Assembly (NCBI RefSeq): GCF_003201865.1
Contig: NZ_QJJJ01000007.1
Location: 142,272 to 206,271 of the forward strand
From: Methylobacterium sp. B4
GTDB lineage: Bacteria > Pseudomonadota > Alphaproteobacteria > Rhizobiales > Beijerinckiaceae
Direction of reading: 5' to 3'
Length of the DNA stretch: 64,000 nucleotides
The notes under the pieces were generated by a model. That model did not search any database and was not told the origin of the DNA. It saw only the letters and a list, made by a program, of their open reading frames with translations. Positions 1 to 9,111 of this stretch are shown piece after piece; position 1 is the first letter of the stretch; each line of letters begins with the position of its first letter. A program made the translations under genes and the position numbers.

Positions 1-458
1 TAGAGGCCGTAAGTCGTGGTCAGCCCGCCGATGAAGGCTGCTGCGGGCAGGGCCAGATAGGGCATCGGCCCGGGCCAAGCGAAGGCGGCCAGGAACCGGT
101 CGCCGAGCACGATCACGGTCGCCGCAGCCAGTCCCGCCCCCGCCGAAACGCCGACGAGGGCCGGATCCGCAAGCGGGTTGCGGAACAGCCCCTGCAGCAG
201 GGCGCCCGAGACGGCGAGTCCGGCCCCGACCATCACGCCGAGCAGCGTGCGCGGCAGGCGGATGTTCAGGATCACGAGGGCGTCGCGGGCGAGCGAGGGA
301 TCGCCCCCTGCGGGCGCCGCGCCGTGCCACAGGATGTCGAGAATGCGCGTCGGCGGGATGCGGATGGCGCCGAGGCCGAGGGAGAGCAGCAGGATCGCGG
401 AGAGGCACAGGGCGAGCCCGACGAGGATCGCGAAGGCTCCACGGCGGTGCTCAATCAC
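1..458 (-). CDS. hmuU: Heme ABC transporter permease HmuU (partial, C-terminus off the window)
   Basis: The frame stays open from a GTG at 458 to the window edge and gives about 152 residues of a FecCD-family permease: a first hydrophobic helix near residues 8-28, then the family hallmark IRLPRTLLGVMVGAGLAVSG followed by LLQGLFRNPLADP and LVGVSAGA. FecCD proteins move iron-siderophores, B12 or heme through the inner membrane. Here the neighbouring hemP and an HmuT-like binding protein point to heme. The GTG overlaps the hmuT stop by 8 bases, so translation is probably coupled. The ATPase (hmuV) would be expected beyond the left edge. The family assignment is firm; heme as substrate is inferred from context. 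Confidence 0.85.
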   Translation of the reverse strand, partial: MIEHRRGAFAILVGLALCLSAILLLSLGLGAIRIPPTRILDILWHGAAPAGGDPSLARDALVILNIRLPRTLLGVMVGAGLAVSGALLQGLFRNPLADPALVGVSAGAGLAAATVIVLGDRFLAAFAWPGPMPYLALPAAAFIGGLTTTYGL

Positions 459-1341
459 CCGCGCGTTCCGGATAGACCGTCCGCATCAGCGCCTCGGCCG
501 ATTCCGGCGTCCGCGGCCCGAAGCCCAGCAGAGCGAGGCCGTCCATGGCGATGAGCGCACGCTTGGCGGCGGCCGGCGTTTGCGCGAGCGCCGTCCCCTC
601 GGCGAAGACAGTGTCCGCGGCGAGGGCATGCCCGCCGTTCGACATCACGATCACCGCGTCGGGCGCGGCGGCGATGATCGCCTCGTCGGTGATCGGTTTG
701 AACCCGGTGAGGCCGGCAGCGGCATTCTGGAGCCCGGCGAGGGCGAGGATGCCGTCCGCCGTGCTGTCGCGGCCTCCGGCCATGACGCGCCCATTGGCGA
801 GCGACAGCACCACGAGGGCCCGTGCCGGCCGGGCGATCCGGGCGCGCCGCTCGGCCAGCGCGGCAAAGCCGGCCTCGACCGTCCGGCTCAACGCGCCGGC
901 CCTCTCATCGAGGCCGACCTGATGGCCGATCGTCCGAATCTTTTCCAGCACGCCCTCTGCCGTGGGCCGATCGGCGATCACGGTCACCGGGATGCCGGCC
1001 TCCCGGATCTGGTCCAGCACGGCGGGCGGCCCGGCCCCCTCGGCTGCAATGACGAGGTCGGGACCGACCGAGAGGAGCCCTTCCGCCGAGAGGGCGCGCA
1101 GATAGCCCGCATTCGGCTTCTCGCGCAGCGCTTCGGACGGATAGACGCTGGTCGTGTCGATGATCGCGATCCGAGACCCCGCACCGAGGCGCCACAGGAT
1201 TTCGGTGACGGCTCCGCCGAGGGAGGCGATCCGCGCTGCCGGTGACACGGCCCTGGCAGGACGGCTCACCACACCGGCTCCGAGCAGAGCACCGAGAATC
1301 GCGCGTCGCGAAAGACGCGGCGATGGGAAGTTGGTGGTCAT
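451..1341 (-). CDS. hmuT: Periplasmic hemin-binding protein HmuT
   Basis: This 296-aa protein is a cluster A-II (BtuF/HmuT/PhuT) substrate-binding protein. It delivers heme in the periplasm to the HmuU permease. Residues 8-32 form a signal sequence with a twin-arginine-like LSRRAIL start and an Ala-rich core ending near RPARA. The mature part opens with RIASLGGAVTEILWRLGA, typical of the family, and contains a YPSEALREKPNAGYLR segment, where PhuT-type proteins place the heme-ligating Tyr (I did not align it). The length is normal. Its ATG overlaps the hemP stop (ATGA) and its stop overlaps hmuU, so the three genes form a tight operon. Confidence 0.88.
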   Translation of the reverse strand: MTTNFPSPRLSRRAILGALLGAGVVSRPARAVSPAARIASLGGAVTEILWRLGAGSRIAIIDTTSVYPSEALREKPNAGYLRALSAEGLLSVGPDLVIAAEGAGPPAVLDQIREAGIPVTVIADRPTAEGVLEKIRTIGHQVGLDERAGALSRTVEAGFAALAERRARIARPARALVVLSLANGRVMAGGRDSTADGILALAGLQNAAAGLTGFKPITDEAIIAAAPDAVIVMSNGGHALAADTVFAEGTALAQTPAAAKRALIAMDGLALLGFGPRTPESAEALMRTVYPERAGD

Positions 1342-1535
1342 TTCGTGAGGATCAGCTTGTTGTTGCTTGTGATACGAAGGCGATAATTCGAGCCGTCATG
1401 AACGATTACGATTTCACGTTGCCCTTGCATCAGGACATCCGAGGTGATCATCGCGCCGGCGTCTCCTAGAGGGCGTGTCGGATTGGAGTCGTCTTCCTGG
1501 TGTACCTTGTAGCGTTTTTCGGATGTTTCGGACAT
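1338..1535 (-). CDS. hemP: Hemin uptake protein HemP
   Basis: This 65-aa protein ends with REIVIVHDGSNYRLRITSN followed by KLILTK, the signature of the HemP/HmuP family. Known members are small cytoplasmic proteins that activate or support heme-receptor gene expression under iron limitation. The first 30 residues are polar and poorly conserved. The gene is first in the hemP-hmuT-hmuU operon and overlaps hmuT by 4 bases. The leader is AT-rich, carries an inverted repeat, and has only a weak ribosome-binding site. Iron control (Irr or RirA) is expected from relatives but is not proven here. Confidence 0.85.
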   Translation of the reverse strand: MSETSEKRYKVHQEDDSNPTRPLGDAGAMITSDVLMQGQREIVIVHDGSNYRLRITSNNKLILTK

Positions 1536-1540
1536 GGTTA

Positions 1541-1576
1541 GATAGATCTTTTTGTTTTATCTATCATAGTTCTAAA
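1541..1576. promoter_or_regulatory. hemP leader: inverted repeat and possible iron-control half-site
   Basis: Just upstream of the hemP ATG the sequence GATAGAT (1541-1547) is repeated inverted as ATCTATC (1559-1565) across an AT-rich 11-base spacer. Next to it is TTCTAAA (1570-1576), identical to one half of the alphaproteobacterial Irr (ICE) box. The other half does not match well. The block stands out from its GC-rich surroundings and probably holds the operon promoter and operator. The regulator is a guess. Confidence 0.4.
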
Positions 1577-1859
1577 CTAAGGGCCCGTTCGTTATCTCGG
1601 GTCGGCAACGGTTAGACCTGTTTCTGACATCGGACAAGACGGGAGAGACGATGATGTCGGACGACAAACGATAGGCCGCCGCCTCCGATCCGACCGATAT
1701 CTTGGATGCATCCGATCGAGGGGCGACGGCATGATCGCGGACCATGATCGCGGCCATGGGTAGTCGGTAGGCTAGATCCGGGATGGTGACGGGCGCGGGC
1801 GGGCGGGCGTCCATCGATGAGTGCGGCCGGGTGCGACTGCAGGTGTTCTATCAGAAACC

Positions 1860-1876
1860 GGTGAAAGACTTTCACC
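1860..1876. promoter_or_regulatory. 17-bp perfect palindrome, operator-like
   Basis: GGTGAAAGACTTTCACC has 8-base arms around a single central A. It lies in gene-free DNA between the heme operon and the IS3 remnant. The form fits the binding site of a dimeric repressor, but no adjacent gene clearly uses it. The rest of 1577-1940 shows nothing recognisable. Confidence 0.3.
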
Positions 1877-1943
1877 TCCTTCGGTGAGCAAGAAATTTTT
1901 CAGATCAAGCACTCACCCTGCAAATTGCCACTGAAATGCAACC

Positions 1944-2303
1944 CTACCTGTTCTTCGGCAGAATCCAAAGGCAATGCAGTTGATCTGCTGTCCAGTCTTT
2001 GCGACCTGCGTGGGCTTCGCCCTCGGGACCATGGTCGTACAAGCTGTGCTCGGGGATGCCGTGCAGGCACATCGCGTCAGCCAGCGCGTCGATCACGCCG
2101 CGGCTGTCGATCCGCCGTGCCACCATCAATGCCAAGCAGGTTCGACCATGTTCGTGGATCGGCGTCAGGATGCGCAGACTTCGACCGTCCTGGGTCTGCG
2201 CCGAGCGGAGTCGAAGCTCCAGACGTGGCTGTACGCGCAGCCGTTCAGCAGGCGAATGCCGAACGGCTAGATCACGCCACAAGCAAATGCCTATAATCAC
2301 CAC
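1944..2303 (-). pseudogene. Decayed IS3-family transposase (OrfB) remnant
   Basis: About 75 residues in this frame resemble the DDE domain of IS3-group OrfB: SAQTQDGRSLRILT, then CLALMVARRI, then VIDALADAMCLHGIPEH and a corrupted DHGPE where active enzymes have SDNGPE. The first catalytic Asp region is lost (an LRLRSAQ segment replaces the usual DFV), and similarity stops after the DNGPE position. Neither transposase ends nor an OrfA were found. It is a non-functional footprint of past insertion between the heme operon and pyk. Confidence 0.6.
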
Positions 2304-2357
2304 ATGCAGCAGAACAAGTATTATGTTTATTATATATCGCCCTCTTTCGCGAAGATT

Positions 2358-3770
<1,413 letters not shown>

Positions 3771-3810
3771 GGTTCGCTCGGCCGCGAACGGCCGCCTCTG
3801 CAGGAATGGA

Positions 3811-5065
3811 TCAAACGATCAGGATCGCGCGGAAGTCGTTCACGTTGGTCAGCGTCGGGCCCGTGATGACCCCATCGCCCAGTGCCTCGAAGAAGCCATG
3901 CCCATCGTTCCGATCGAGGCTGGCGCGTAGGCTGAGACCTAGGGCGGCCGCCCGGGCAAGTGTATCCGGGGTGAGGATCGCTCCGGCGATCTCCTCGAGG
4001 CCGTCGACACCGTCCGTGTCGCCGGCAAGGGCGTGGATGCGGGGGTGGCCGGCCAACTCGGCACCGAGGGCGAGCAGGAACTCGACATTTCGACCGCCGC
4101 GGCCGGGCCCGCGCACGGTGACGGTCGTCTCGCCGCCGGAGAGCAGAACGCAAGGCGGCGCCAATGGGAGGCCGTGGACGGCGACGCTCTCGGCGATGCC
4201 GGCCATGACCCGACCGACCTCGCGCGCCTCGCCCGTGATGGCGTCGCCGAGGATCAGGGGCTCGATGCCCGCGCGCGTTGCGAGGACGGCGGCGGCCTTG
4301 AGCGCCATCAGTGGGGTCGCGACCATGTGCAGGTTCGGTGTGCCGAGGCGTTCATCCCCGGGCCTCACCGACCCGCCGGCACCGGTTTCCAGATGCGCCC
4401 GCACGGATGACGGAACCTCGATGCGGTAGCGGGCGAGAATTGCCAGCGCCTCCGCGCCTGTGGTCGGATCGGGGACGGTCGGTCCGGAGGCGATGTCGAG
4501 CGGATCGTCGCCGGGAATGTCGGAGATCAGGAGGGTGACGACCTTCGCCGGGTGGCAGGCCGCGGCGAGCCGTCCTCCCTTGATCGCCGAGAGGTGACGC
4601 CGCACGCAGTTCATCTCGTCGATGCCGGCACCGGATCTGAGCAGGGCGCGGTTCACCTCGTGTTTGTCGGCCAGCGTCAGCCCCGGAGCGGGCAGAGACA
4701 GGAGGGCCGAGCCGCCGCCGGAGATCAGTGCGATGACGAGGTCGTCGGGTGTGAGCCCGGCGACCTCGTTCAAGATGCGCTGCGGCCGCCCCGGCCGTAT
4801 CCGGCACGGGGTGGGCCGCCTCGACGACCGCGATGCGTTTCGTCGGGGCACCGTGCCCGTAGCGCGTGACGACGAGCCCGGAGAGTTCGCCCGGCCAAGC
4901 CACCTCGACGGCCCGCGCCATCGAGGCCGCCGCCTTGCCGGCTCCGACGACGACGGTGCGGCCGCGTGGTGGCGCCGGCAGATGCCGGGCGAGGCTGACG
5001 GCCGGATCGGCCGCCGCCACGGCCGCCGCGAAGAGCTGCCGCAGGAAGTCTCCGGGCTCGACCAC
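3811..5065 (-). pseudogene. ttuD: Glycerate 2-kinase (GckA/TtuD, MOFRL family), apparent frameshift
   Basis: The enzyme phosphorylates D-glycerate to 2-phosphoglycerate, the last step of tartrate use. The N-terminal part starts at the ATG at 5065 (MVEPGDFLRQLFAAAV), with VVVGAGKAAASMARAVE and VVEAAHPVPDTAG in one frame. The rest runs in another frame from LNEVAGLTPDDLV through ALISGGGSALL, NCVRRHLSAIKGGRLA and LLISDIPGDDP to VLLSGGETTVTVRGPGRGGRN and AGDTDGVDG. Together the parts make a full-length protein of about 418 residues. The shift lies between about 4776 and 4797 in a G/C-rich run and equals one extra or two missing bases. It could be a real mutation or a sequencing error. The gene follows tartrate dehydrogenase by 4 bases. 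Confidence 0.75.
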
Positions 5066-5069
5066 GCGC

Positions 5070-6146
5070 CTACTCGTTGTCGCCCTGGAGGGCGGCGATG
5101 ACCGCGTCCGTGACCTGACGGGTCGTCGCCTTGCCGCCGAGATCGGGCGTGTGCAGGTTCGGATCGGCCGTGACGCGCTCGACGGCCCGCATCAGCCGGT
5201 CGGCGGCCGGCTTCTCGCCGAGGTGCTCCAGCATCTGGCAGGCGGTCCAGAAGGTGGCGATCGGGTTGGCGATGCCCTTGCCGGTGATGTCGAAGGCCGA
5301 GCCGTGGATCGGCTCGAACATCGAGGGATAAGTCCGCTCCGGGTTGATGTTCGCGGTCGGCGCGATGCCGAGCGAGCCGGCCAGCGCGGCAGCGAGGTCC
5401 GACAGGATGTCGGCATGCAGGTTCGTGGCGACGATCGTGTCCAGCGTCTCCGGCTTCATCGTCATGCGCATGGTCATGGCGTCGACCAGCATCTTGTCCC
5501 AAGTCACGTCGGGGAAGTCGCGGGCGACCTCGGCCGCGATCTCGTCCCACATCACCATGGCGTGACGCTGCGCGTTCGATTTCGTCACCACGGTCAGGAG
5601 CTTGCGCGGGCGGGATTGGGCGAGCTTGAAGGCGAAGCGGATGATGCGGTCGACGCCCGAGCGGGTCATCATCGACACATCGGTGGCGACTTCGTTGGGA
5701 TGGCCCTGGTGGACCCGCCCCCCGACGCCCGCGTACTCGCCCTCCGAGTTCTCGCGCACGATCACCCAGTTCAGCTCCGGCCCGGTGACGTGGCGCAGCG
5801 GGCTGGTGATGCCGGGCAGGATGCGGGTCGGGCGAACGTTCGCGTACTGGTCGAAAGGCTGGCAGATGGCGAGGCGCAGGCCCCACAGCGTGATGTGGTC
5901 CGGCACGTCCGGCGCGCCGACGGCGCCGAAGAAGATCGCGTCGTGGTCCTTGATCTTCTCCCGGCCGTCAGCCGGCATCATCACGCCGTGCTTCTTGTAA
6001 TAGTCCGAGCCCCAGTCGAAGTGGTCGAACTTGAAACCGAAGCTGCCCGTCTTCTCGGCAAGGGCGTCGAGCACCTCGATGCCGGCGGCGATCACCTCGA
6101 TGCCGATGCCGTCGGCGGGGATGGCGGCGATGGTGTAGGTCTTCAT
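5070..6146 (-). CDS. ttuC: Tartrate dehydrogenase / D-malate dehydrogenase type
   Basis: This 358-aa protein belongs to the isocitrate/isopropylmalate dehydrogenase family, TtuC/DmlA branch. These NAD-dependent enzymes oxidise tartrate (or decarboxylate D-malate). Visible motifs are IPADGIGIEV at the N-terminus, the substrate arginines around YANVRPTRILPG, VIVRENSEGEYAG, TKSNAQRH, the metal-binding ATNLHADILSDLAAALAGSLG, and EPIHGSAFDITGKGIANP. The length is typical. The gene lies between the MFS carrier and glycerate kinase on the same strand, forming a tartrate-to-2-phosphoglycerate operon. Related dehydrogenases overlap in substrate, so D-malate remains possible. Confidence 0.85.
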   Translation of the reverse strand: MKTYTIAAIPADGIGIEVIAAGIEVLDALAEKTGSFGFKFDHFDWGSDYYKKHGVMMPADGREKIKDHDAIFFGAVGAPDVPDHITLWGLRLAICQPFDQYANVRPTRILPGITSPLRHVTGPELNWVIVRENSEGEYAGVGGRVHQGHPNEVATDVSMMTRSGVDRIIRFAFKLAQSRPRKLLTVVTKSNAQRHAMVMWDEIAAEVARDFPDVTWDKMLVDAMTMRMTMKPETLDTIVATNLHADILSDLAAALAGSLGIAPTANINPERTYPSMFEPIHGSAFDITGKGIANPIATFWTACQMLEHLGEKPAADRLMRAVERVTADPNLHTPDLGGKATTRQVTDAVIAALQGDNE

Positions 6147-6186
6147 GGACGTATCCTCTTTTGCTGCTCGAAGGATGGGGGAGGGA

Positions 6187-7485
6187 TCAGCGCGCGACGG
6201 CGCTGGTGGGCTCGGGGCGGCGCCCGGACCGGGCGACGACGAGGGTGACGACCGCCGACAGGACGAGCAGCCCGGAGACGAAGATCAGGCCGCCGGCGAA
6301 GCTACCGGTCTGATCCTTGATCCAGCCGATGGCCCAGGGGCCGACGAAGCCGCCGAGATTGCCGATCGAGTTGATGGTGGCGATGCCGACCGCCGCCGCC
6401 GAGCCCGACAGGAACATGGTCGGCATGGCCCAGAGCGGGGGCTTGGCCGCGCTGATGCCAACGTTGACGAGGCTCAGCGCGGCGATGACCGCGACGACCG
6501 AAGCAGCGCCTCCGGCGAGCGCGAGACCGGCCGCGGCGACGAGGCAGGCGATGACGACGTGCCAGGTGCGCTCGCCGGTCTTGTCGGAGTGGCGCGCCCA
6601 CAGGATCATGGCGACGACCGCAATGGTCGGCGGCACGGCGTTGAGCAGGCCGACGGCCATGGTCGACAGGCCGAAGCTCTTGATGATCTGCGGCGCCCAG
6701 ATGCCCAGCGTGTAGAGGCCGGCCGAGGTGCCGAAATAGACCAGCGCCAGCGCCAGCACGCGGATGTCGGCGAGCCCGGCGAGGATGCTGTGCTTGGCGG
6801 CCGTCTGCTTCGAGGCGCGCTCCGCGTTCATCTGCGCGACCAGCCAGGTCCGCTCGTCCTCGGGCAGCCACTTCGCCTTCTCGGGCCGGTCCGTCATGTA
6901 GAACAGCACGACGATTCCGAGCACGACCGCGGGAATCGCCTCGATGATGAACATCCACTGCCAGCCGTGCAGGCCCATGATCCCGTTCATCTCCAGGAGC
7001 GCGCTGGAGATCGGCGATCCGAGCACCACCGAGATCGGCGCCGCCGCCATGAACAGCGAGACCACGCCCGCGCGGTGCCGGGCCGGGAACCAGTAGCTGA
7101 GATAGAGGATGATGCCGGGGAAGAAGCCGGCCTCCGCGGCGCCCAACAGGAACCGCAGCACGTAGAAGCTCGTCTCGCTTTCGATGAAGGCGAAGGCGCC
7201 TGAAATCATTCCCCAGGTGATCATCACCCGGGCGATCCATAGCCGAGCACCGACCTTCTCGAGGATGATGTTCGACGGCACCTCGAACAGGAAGTAGCCG
7301 AAGAAAAACACGCCGGCACCGAACCCGAACACCGATGACGAGAAGCCGAGATCCTTGTTCATCGTCAGGGCCGCAAAGCCGATATTCACGCGGTCGATGA
7401 AGGCGATGAAGTAGAGAAGCATGATGAAGGGCACGATCCGCCAGGATATCCTGCGGATGGTGCGCGCCTCGATGGCGTCGCCCAT
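6187..7485 (-). CDS. ttuB: MFS transporter, tartrate/ACS-family anion:cation symporter
   Basis: This 432-aa inner-membrane carrier has the 12-helix major facilitator pattern and the features of the anion:cation symporter family: FIDRVNIGFAALTMNKDLGFSSSVFGFGAGVFF in helices 1-2, FEVPSNIILEKVGAR, and RFLLGAAEAGFFPG in helix 4. A long central loop (TDRPEKAKWLPEDER) precedes the second half. TtuB tartrate transporters are close family members, and the gene heads the operon with tartrate dehydrogenase and glycerate kinase. The ATG at 7485 follows AGGAGA at good spacing. Related carriers move phthalate, hexuronates or glucarate, so the substrate is inferred from context. Confidence 0.8.
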   Translation of the reverse strand: MGDAIEARTIRRISWRIVPFIMLLYFIAFIDRVNIGFAALTMNKDLGFSSSVFGFGAGVFFFGYFLFEVPSNIILEKVGARLWIARVMITWGMISGAFAFIESETSFYVLRFLLGAAEAGFFPGIILYLSYWFPARHRAGVVSLFMAAAPISVVLGSPISSALLEMNGIMGLHGWQWMFIIEAIPAVVLGIVVLFYMTDRPEKAKWLPEDERTWLVAQMNAERASKQTAAKHSILAGLADIRVLALALVYFGTSAGLYTLGIWAPQIIKSFGLSTMAVGLLNAVPPTIAVVAMILWARHSDKTGERTWHVVIACLVAAAGLALAGGAASVVAVIAALSLVNVGISAAKPPLWAMPTMFLSGSAAAVGIATINSIGNLGGFVGPWAIGWIKDQTGSFAGGLIFVSGLLVLSAVVTLVVARSGRRPEPTSAVAR

Positions 7486-7615
7486 GGTCGTCTCCTACCG
7501 AACGGGACGACACTTGCGGCCATCCTCACTGTTACCGTCTCAGGCAGGATGGGCAGAGATAGCTCACGCAGATTATACAAATATATGATATAGTGTCCGG
7601 CGGGAGGAACGGGCC
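7486..7615. promoter_or_regulatory. Divergent promoter region of ttuB and its LysR regulator
   Basis: This 130-base gap separates two outward-facing genes, the usual place for LysR operators. An AT-rich, partly palindromic patch at 7572-7592 (core ATATATGATATA) is the best candidate for the regulator site and promoters. A GGGAGG at 7602-7607 is the ribosome-binding site that sets the GTG start of the regulator at 7616. Confidence 0.5.
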
Positions 7616-8530
7616 GTGGATCTTCAGCAACTCCGCTGCTTCGTCGCGGTCGCCGACGAGCTGCATTTCGGGCGCGCGGCGCAGCGGCTCGACCTGCTGC
7701 CGGCCGCCCTCGGACGCTTCGTCCGGCTGCTGGAAGAGAGTCTCGGCGTCGATCTCTTCGTGCGCACGACCCGTTCGGTGGCGCTGACGGCGGTGGGCGC
7801 CGATCTGGTCGAGCAGGCGCGCCGGATCGTCGTCGATGCGGATGCGCTCGCGGTTCGCGCCCGGGTGCAGTCACGGATGACGGCCACCACCCTGCGCATC
7901 GGCGCCATCGACAGCGCCGGCGCGGGGCTGCTGCCGATGCTGCTGCAGGACTTCCGCATGGCGCATCCCGACATCGCCGTGCAGATCGTCGAGGACAAGA
8001 CGATCCGCCTGCTGCCGCGCCTCCTATCAGGGCGCCTCGACCTTGCCTTCGTCAGGCCGCCCGATCACCGCGACGCGGCCCTGCATTTCGAGCCCTTGCT
8101 GCACGAAACGGCCGTGGTCGCGATGCCGACGGATCACCGGCTGGCAAGATCGACGAGCGTTGCAGTCGCCGATCTTGCGGACGCGCTGCTGATCGTTCCC
8201 GATCGCCGTTCGCGTCCGCACAGTCACGACCTGACGATCAAACTCTTCGCCGAAGCCGGAATTCCCGCACACATCAGTCAAGCCGCGGACGAGAAGCAGA
8301 CGATCGTCAACCTCGTTGCCGCGGGGCTTGGCCTCGCCATCGTGCCGCGATGGACGTCGACCATCGGCGCTCAAAGCGTGACGTTCGTACCGATCCTGTC
8401 CGCCTCGAGCACTCCGATCCGGCGTCTTCCGCTGGCAGCCGCTTATCCCAGAGATGTGCGCGACCCCGTTCGCGGCATGATGCTGGAGACGCTCCACCGC
8501 AACCTCGAACGCTACGCGGCCTCGGCGTAG
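7616..8530 (+). CDS. LysR-family transcriptional regulator, probably of the tartrate operon
   Basis: This 304-aa protein has the LysR N-terminal winged helix-turn-helix (MDLQQLRCFVAVADELHFGRAAQRL, though the recognition helix LLPAALGRFVRLLEESLG is unusual in having LPAAL where most members have QPALS). A two-lobed co-inducer domain covers residues 90-295. It uses a GTG start preceded by GGGAGG. It is divergent from the tartrate carrier gene, so it most likely activates that operon in response to tartrate or a related acid. The inducer is inferred only from position. Confidence 0.85.
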   Translation: MDLQQLRCFVAVADELHFGRAAQRLDLLPAALGRFVRLLEESLGVDLFVRTTRSVALTAVGADLVEQARRIVVDADALAVRARVQSRMTATTLRIGAIDSAGAGLLPMLLQDFRMAHPDIAVQIVEDKTIRLLPRLLSGRLDLAFVRPPDHRDAALHFEPLLHETAVVAMPTDHRLARSTSVAVADLADALLIVPDRRSRPHSHDLTIKLFAEAGIPAHISQAADEKQTIVNLVAAGLGLAIVPRWTSTIGAQSVTFVPILSASSTPIRRLPLAAAYPRDVRDPVRGMMLETLHRNLERYAASA

Positions 8531-9111
8531 CGCGATCCGGGCTGACGGAGGATGCACCTTCATACAGACGTGAATTGCTTCGAAGCCCTTGCGGCGGAAG
8601 CGCAAGATTTCACCAGTAAAGAACCGATCCACTCCCGATAGACTGTGCGATCGACACGCCCGCCTGCCGCAACTTGGCCGCCACGCCCTCCGGCGTGTGC
8701 CGCTTCGTTGCCGTCTGTCCGCCCCCGTCCTGGCTCGGAAGCCACACCTGAGAGCAGATCACGCACAGGGGGCCCGATCCACCCCGACAACAACCGAGGC
8801 CCCATCAGCTACACCGCCTCCCGGAGGCCGAACCATCGAGCCGAAGGGGGGTGCAGGCGCTTTCGTGCGCTGTTGCGGCCGTCTTCGATCGGTCATGCCA
8901 GTCCCGCCGGATCTCGGCCGAAGACCAACCGTGGGCGAGCCCCCCGCCGATCCGCCAAGCCGGACTGCCGGTCGCCGAGATTTCTTGCCTTCACGGCATC
9001 ACCGACGCGACGTTCGACCCGTGGCACGCGTCGCGTTCACGGCATGGAGATCCCGGACGCGCGTCGCCTGAAGGCGCTCGGCGAGGAACGCGACAGCGCG
9101 CTCGAAAACGC
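8531..9111. other. Gene-free stretch between the LysR gene and the diguanylate cyclase gene
   Basis: This region is 581 bases of GC-rich sequence. Short open frames exist on both strands, but none has recognisable motifs, a convincing ribosome-binding site or codon use like the neighbours. No repeat or terminator was seen. Confidence 0.4.

Noticed and set aside
1572..1875. Overlapping short frames upstream of hemP
   Set aside because: Neither has motifs or a start signal. The region looks regulatory or decayed.
8560..8805. An 81-codon minus-strand frame after the LysR gene
   Set aside because: It looked like a possible mobile-element fragment, but no conserved motif could be named and its codon use is unlike the neighbours.
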